From Chloracidobacterium sp. (lineage in GTDB: Bacteria; Acidobacteriota; Blastocatellia; Pyrinomonadales; Pyrinomonadaceae): DNA of 64,000 nt. Below the pieces are notes generated by a model, which saw nothing but the letters and a program-made list of their open reading frames with translations, was not told the DNA's origin and searched no databases. The stretch covers positions 124,001 to 188,000 of the forward strand of contig JADJJY010000001.1 of the NCBI GenBank assembly GCA_016706275.1, in the 5' to 3' direction. Numbering within the stretch: the first letter of the stretch is position 1; each line of letters begins with the position of its first letter. The position numbers and the translations under genes are program-made. This document shows, one piece after another, positions 59,966-64,000 of the stretch.

Positions 59966-61162
59966 ATGTCCATTGACCTCAAACAATCTTACGATCGGCT
60001 GTTTGCGTATTGTAAGCGCGAAGATTTTGCAGGATACGACCCGTTTGACGGGCTCAATAGCGTTTTGTTTCAGATCACCCCGCTGAAACACGTACGTCTC
60101 GCAAGGCTCGCTTTGCTCCAAGCCGTCAAGCGTTCGCCGGTAAATTTGCGGCCAATTTTGGGTGTGAAAAAGGGTGTGAATCCAAAGGGCTTGGCTCTCT
60201 TTGCCCTCGCCGAATTGTCACGTTATCGTGCAACAAATGACGCTGCATATGCCGCGACCGCAAAAGATCTGCTCGAACGCCTGATGAATATCGCCATTCG
60301 CGGTATAGCGGTCGACGGTCAATCGACGCTCGCATTTGGCTATAATTTCAACTGGCAATCGCGCAATTTTTATGCGCCGCTTGGCACGCCCGCGATCGTG
60401 CCGACGGCATTTGCTCAACAGGCGTTATTAGAAGCGTACGCTGCTTTTGGCGATGAACAATTCCTCAAAGCGGCAGAGGAAATTTGCAGTTTTATTCTCA
60501 CCGGATTAAACCGCTCTGTCGAAACTACGGACGAGATCTGTTTCAGCTACACGCCGCTCGACCGGACCGAGATCTACAACGCCAGCCTGCTCGCGGGCGA
60601 GTGTTTGGCTCGCATCGGTGCGTTAACTCAAAACGCGGAATATTTGGGTATTGCCGCCAAAACTGCCCGTTTTGTCATTCGCCGTCAACGCGAAGACGGC
60701 GCTTGGACGTATGGCGGTAACAACATTCAAGCTTGGGTCGATAATTTTCATACGGCTTTTATTTTGCAATCACTGCAGAGAATATTGGATTGCGTTCCAG
60801 GCGTGGAAAATGAAACAAAACCTGCTATTAAACGCGGCACGGAATACTGGCTCAAAAACTTTTTCCTCGATGACGGAACGCCAAAATATTACGACAAAAG
60901 CGTTTATCCCGTCGATATCCACTCGGCGGCGGCGGCCATTGCGGCGTTGAGTGAGTTGTCATCGGGCGACAACAAAATGCTCGATCTTGCACAAAAGGTG
61001 GCGGAGTGGACGCTTGGTAACCTTTGCGATCCGACGGGTTTCTTTTATTATCAACGGCGGCAGAGCGGCATGGTTAAAACGCCATTCATACGTTGGGGAC
61101 AGGCGTGGATGGCCTATGCACTTGCACGGTTGATAGAGGCTAGAACTAGTAATTCTCTTTAG
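59966..61162 (+). CDS. Alpha/alpha-toroid protein of a polysaccharide-type cluster
   Basis: 398 residues, all-helical with repeated motifs that look like a six-hairpin or terpenoid-cyclase-like toroid (RQREDGAWTYGGNNIQAWVD, NFHTAFILQSLQRIL, YPVDIHSAAAAIAALSEL). Proteins of this shape occur in capsule and exopolysaccharide loci, sometimes as lyases or epimerases. No catalytic motif can be pinned down. It precedes the second AsnB gene by 37 bases, and a TTTTGCCTTTTTAC-type simple repeat lies in that gap. Confidence 0.7.
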   Translation: MSIDLKQSYDRLFAYCKREDFAGYDPFDGLNSVLFQITPLKHVRLARLALLQAVKRSPVNLRPILGVKKGVNPKGLALFALAELSRYRATNDAAYAATAKDLLERLMNIAIRGIAVDGQSTLAFGYNFNWQSRNFYAPLGTPAIVPTAFAQQALLEAYAAFGDEQFLKAAEEICSFILTGLNRSVETTDEICFSYTPLDRTEIYNASLLAGECLARIGALTQNAEYLGIAAKTARFVIRRQREDGAWTYGGNNIQAWVDNFHTAFILQSLQRILDCVPGVENETKPAIKRGTEYWLKNFFLDDGTPKYYDKSVYPVDIHSAAAAIAALSELSSGDNKMLDLAQKVAEWTLGNLCDPTGFFYYQRRQSGMVKTPFIRWGQAWMAYALARLIEARTSNSL

Positions 61163-61199
61163 TTTTGCCTTTTTACTTTTTACTTTTGCCTTTCAATTT

Positions 61200-63116
61200 A
61201 TGTGCGGCATTGCCGGAATAATTTCACCTGATCCTGAAACGCGAATTGGCGCGGCTCTGCTCGCAATTGAGCATCGCGGTCGCGACGACGAGGGTGTCTT
61301 TGTGTCCGAAACCTTTGGCTCAAATCGGCTGAAAACGTGTCTCGGCCACCGCCGCCTGTCGATCATCGACACCTCGTCCGCCGGGCATCAGCCGATGCTG
61401 ACCGGCGATAAGCGTTACGCATTGATCCTCAACGGCGAGATCTATAACTATAAAGAGATCCGCACCGAGCTCGAATCAAAAGGCGTCACGTTTACGACCG
61501 GCTCCGACACCGAGGTGCTGCTCAAAGCATTTCGCGAATGGGGCACGGGCTGTCTCGACAAGCTCAACGGAATGTTCGCCTTTGCCGTATGGGATGATCT
61601 CGAAAAAACCCTCACACTCGCCCGCGACCGTGCCGGGATCAAGCCGCTTTTTTACGCTAAGGTCGGCGAGACCCTCGTCTTTGCATCCGAGATCAAAGCG
61701 ATTCTTGCGACAAAACTCATCGCTGCCGAACTTGACCACGAAGCCCTGCACCAGTCGTTGACATTCCTCTGGCCTGTACCGCCTCACACAATGTTTAAGG
61801 GCATCTACCAGCTCAAGGCGGGGCATTTCCTAACGTGGAAAAGCGGCGAGATATCGACGCATGAATGGTGGGACCTAGACTACTCTACCGAAGAGAAACG
61901 CGGCAGTGAGGCCGAATGGACAGATCGCGTTTTCGAAACTCTCGACCGCGTTACCGAGATGGAGATGGTCGCCGACGTTCCGCTTGGGGCTTTTCTCTCG
62001 GGTGGTGTTGATTCGTCGTCGATCGTTGCGTTGATGGCAAAGCATTCAAACCAAAAGGTTTCGGCCTATACGACCGGCATCTCCGCCGATGACCTCAAAT
62101 ACGACATTATCCCCGACGACGTCGAATGGTCGCGCCGCGTCGCTAAGTTTCTCGACCTCGATTATCACGAAACGATGCTCACGCCCGACCTCGCCGACCT
62201 GATGCCAAAACTCGTCCGGCACCAAGAAGCACCGATCATCGATATGGCGATACCCGCCTATCTGATCTCAGAACAATCGCGTCAGACCCAGACCGTGATG
62301 CTTTCCGGCATGGGCGGCGACGAGATATTTGCCGGCTATCCGCGTCAGATGGCGATGAAGCTCGCCGGCCTGACCGACATTGTGCCAACTGCCGTTCGCC
62401 GCCCCGCGATGAAGGTCATCGAGAGCCTCGCCTATGGCGGAGTACCCGGAAAATTTACCGCTCCGCTCCGCAACCTCAAGAAATTTGCCCGCAGTGCCGG
62501 GATGGATTTCGAAGAGCGCTATCTCGGATTTGGCACATATTTTACGGACGAGATGAAGGGCGGCCTCTATTCTACCGATCTAAAAAGCGAAATGTCCGGC
62601 TTTGACGCCTATCGTTATCATAAAGAATATTTCGAACATTGCGCCGGACAATCGCCCCTAAACCGGATGCTCTACGTCGATTTCAAAACCTTTATGCCCG
62701 CGCTAAATCTCGACACGACCGACCGAATGTCGATGGCGGCGAATCTCGAGGTCCGCGTGCCTTTTCTGAACAAAGAGTTGGTCGATCTGTCGGCACGGCT
62801 GCCGTCAAATCTAAAGATCAAGGGCATCAAACGCAAATACATCCTTAAAAAAGCCGCCGAGCGTCTGCTGCCCGCCGAAGTCGTCTGGCGGAAAAAGGCC
62901 GGTTTTAGCGCACCTGTCCGATCTTGGCTACGAGGTGCTTTGCGGCCGTTGGTCGAGGACATGTTATCGGCGGAGAGGATCACTCGCCGGGGGCTATTTG
63001 ACGCAAAAGAGGTTCGACGTATCATCGACACAAATCTGTCGTGCCGCGAAGATCTCAACCTACAGATTTTTCACTTATTGACGCTTGAAATGTGGATGCA
63101 GGAGTTCCTCGATTGA
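61200..63116 (+). CDS. asnB: Asparagine synthase (glutamine-hydrolysing) type amidotransferase, second copy
   Basis: 638 residues. MCGIAGI supplies the nucleophilic Cys2, and the PP-loop SGGVDSSS and GGDEIFAGYPRQMAM complete the synthetase domain. The two AsnB proteins of the window are clearly paralogous but differ throughout, so they are not a recent duplication. Neighbours (toroid protein, DUF354 protein) again suggest a surface-glycan context. No Shine-Dalgarno sequence is visible before the ATG. Confidence 0.93.
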   Translation: MCGIAGIISPDPETRIGAALLAIEHRGRDDEGVFVSETFGSNRLKTCLGHRRLSIIDTSSAGHQPMLTGDKRYALILNGEIYNYKEIRTELESKGVTFTTGSDTEVLLKAFREWGTGCLDKLNGMFAFAVWDDLEKTLTLARDRAGIKPLFYAKVGETLVFASEIKAILATKLIAAELDHEALHQSLTFLWPVPPHTMFKGIYQLKAGHFLTWKSGEISTHEWWDLDYSTEEKRGSEAEWTDRVFETLDRVTEMEMVADVPLGAFLSGGVDSSSIVALMAKHSNQKVSAYTTGISADDLKYDIIPDDVEWSRRVAKFLDLDYHETMLTPDLADLMPKLVRHQEAPIIDMAIPAYLISEQSRQTQTVMLSGMGGDEIFAGYPRQMAMKLAGLTDIVPTAVRRPAMKVIESLAYGGVPGKFTAPLRNLKKFARSAGMDFEERYLGFGTYFTDEMKGGLYSTDLKSEMSGFDAYRYHKEYFEHCAGQSPLNRMLYVDFKTFMPALNLDTTDRMSMAANLEVRVPFLNKELVDLSARLPSNLKIKGIKRKYILKKAAERLLPAEVVWRKKAGFSAPVRSWLRGALRPLVEDMLSAERITRRGLFDAKEVRRIIDTNLSCREDLNLQIFHLLTLEMWMQEFLD

Positions 63117-63156
63117 TCGGAAACGCTGACCGCGTTCTGTGATAAATTGAATATTC

Positions 63157-64000
63157 ATGCGTATCTGGATCGATCTAGGAAACTCGCCGCACATCCCTTT
63201 TTTCCTCGCGCTTTCTAAGGAATTTGTTGAGCGCGGGCATGAGATCGTCTGGACCGCACGCGACTATGCCCAGACGGTCGAAATGGCTAAAATGGCGGGC
63301 CTCGATCCTACGGTTTTTGGCATTCACGGCGGAAAGAATATCGTGTCTAAGGCGGTGAAATTCGCGTCAAGAGTTTTGGAGCTTAGAAAATGGGCGGCCG
63401 GAAAAAAGATCGATCTGGCCCTTTCTCATAATTCACAAGAGCCTCTCGTCGTTGCTCGCCTGCTTGGGATCCGGAGCGTCAACCTCATGGATTACGAGCA
63501 CCATCCCGGCAATCATCTTTCGTTTCGAACGGCGAAAAAACTGGTCGTTCCGCAAAGTTTCCCGGACGCGGCTCTTCGGAAATTTGGCGTAACCGAGTCA
63601 AAAGTTCGCCGTTTCGACGGCATCAAAGAGGACGTCTACCTCGCAGATTTTGAGCCTGACGAACAATTTCCTGACGTCCTCGCGCCCTTGGGCGTCTCGG
63701 GCGATGATAAATTAGTTGTGATCAGGCCGCATGCACCTGAGGCGCTCTATCATCGCGGCGTCGCAAATCAGTTACTTTCTGAGGCGCTGGAGAAATTTGC
63801 CGCCGTACCCGGATGCAAGATAATATTACTCCCGCGAAAGACTTATCAGGGTGATGATCTGAGGCGTGAGCATCCGCATGCCAATATTATTATTCCTGAT
63901 CGCGTCTTAGATGGTGCTAACCTGATAGCGGCCGCCGATTTGGTGATCTCCGGAGGTGGCACGATGAATCGTGAGGCGGCCGCTCTCGGCGTACCCGTGG
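63157..64000 (+). CDS. DUF354-family protein (partial, cut by window end)
   Basis: From ATG 63157 the frame stays open to the window edge, giving 281 residues. MRIWIDLGNSPHIPFFLALS, the GT-B-like second domain VVIRPHAPEALYH and ADLVISGGGTMNREAAALGV match DUF354, which resembles UDP-GlcNAc 2-epimerases and GT-B enzymes. It begins 40 bases after asnB and is probably part of the same operon. The C-terminus is outside the window. Confidence 0.88.
   Translation, partial: MRIWIDLGNSPHIPFFLALSKEFVERGHEIVWTARDYAQTVEMAKMAGLDPTVFGIHGGKNIVSKAVKFASRVLELRKWAAGKKIDLALSHNSQEPLVVARLLGIRSVNLMDYEHHPGNHLSFRTAKKLVVPQSFPDAALRKFGVTESKVRRFDGIKEDVYLADFEPDEQFPDVLAPLGVSGDDKLVVIRPHAPEALYHRGVANQLLSEALEKFAAVPGCKIILLPRKTYQGDDLRREHPHANIIIPDRVLDGANLIAAADLVISGGGTMNREAAALGVPV

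Overview
The window reads as a chromosomal segment of a Gram-negative bacterium of moderate GC. Signal peptides, a TonB-type energy-transduction domain, O-antigen-ligase-like and MraY/WecA-like envelope enzymes and a LolA-like exported protein all imply an outer membrane. The gene mix (repeat-rich RNase E/G, paired Clp ATPases beside grpE and hsp20, SufBCDSU with a group III truncated haemoglobin, many short palindromic intergenic repeats) suggests Acidobacteriota, possibly Blastocatellia/Pyrinomonadaceae. That placement is inference from family content; no rRNA gene is present to confirm it.

Layout. (1) 1-10.2 kb: an exopolysaccharide/O-antigen operon on the + strand: partial gene, GT-C-like membrane protein, asparagine-synthase-type amidotransferase, methyltransferase, GT4 glycosyltransferase, a WecA::WbpM-N-terminus fusion, a TPR/jelly-roll protein and an O-antigen ligase/polymerase. 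(2) 10.2-19.8 kb: exported TPR protein, small unknowns, a coiled-coil zinc-ribbon protein, a family A DNA polymerase without 5' nuclease, and an RNase E/G whose S1 domain is split by a disordered insertion of about 455 residues. (3) 19.8-24.2 kb: an accessory stretch with a toxin-antitoxin pair under a textbook promoter/operator, palindromic repeats, a possible gene remnant, a HEPN-like unknown, a Cys-rich 29-residue tandem-repeat protein, a 59-residue YXWGXW-like gene, a Ser(UGA)-anticodon tRNA and a coiled-coil/winged-helix unknown. (4) 24.2-31.5 kb: proteostasis block on the - strand (hsp20, clpB with a 1-nt frameshift, grpE, a ClpA/C-like ATPase). (5) 31.6-38.7 kb: nucleoside uptake and salvage (two permeases, purine nucleoside phosphorylase, uridine kinase, cytidine deaminase), a BlaI/M56 pair, and an exported amidohydrolase of the MTA/SAH deaminase family. 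(6) 38.8-43.4 kb: TPR-TonB protein and M1 aminopeptidase, separated by a cluster of hairpins. (7) 43.5-55.5 kb: a long SUF iron-sulfur operon led by an Rrf2 regulator and interleaved with RidA, PhzF, zinc-ribbon, membrane glycosyltransferase, ribbon-helix-helix, DinB, formate-THF ligase and truncated haemoglobin genes. (8) 55.5-64 kb: exported gluzincin, glycerol-3-phosphate dehydrogenase, small membrane proteins, a GrdB-like protein, and the start of another surface-polysaccharide-type cluster (alpha/alpha-toroid protein, a second AsnB, DUF354 protein cut by the window end).

No CRISPR array, insertion sequence with a transposase, rRNA operon or complete prophage was seen. The most distinctive signals are the split-S1 RNase E with its long leader, the composition of the Suf operon, the tRNA with Ser anticodon on a Leu-like body, the two-hairpin palindromic repeat that has entered an aminopeptidase reading frame, the frameshifted clpB, and the tiny tryptophan-rich gene.
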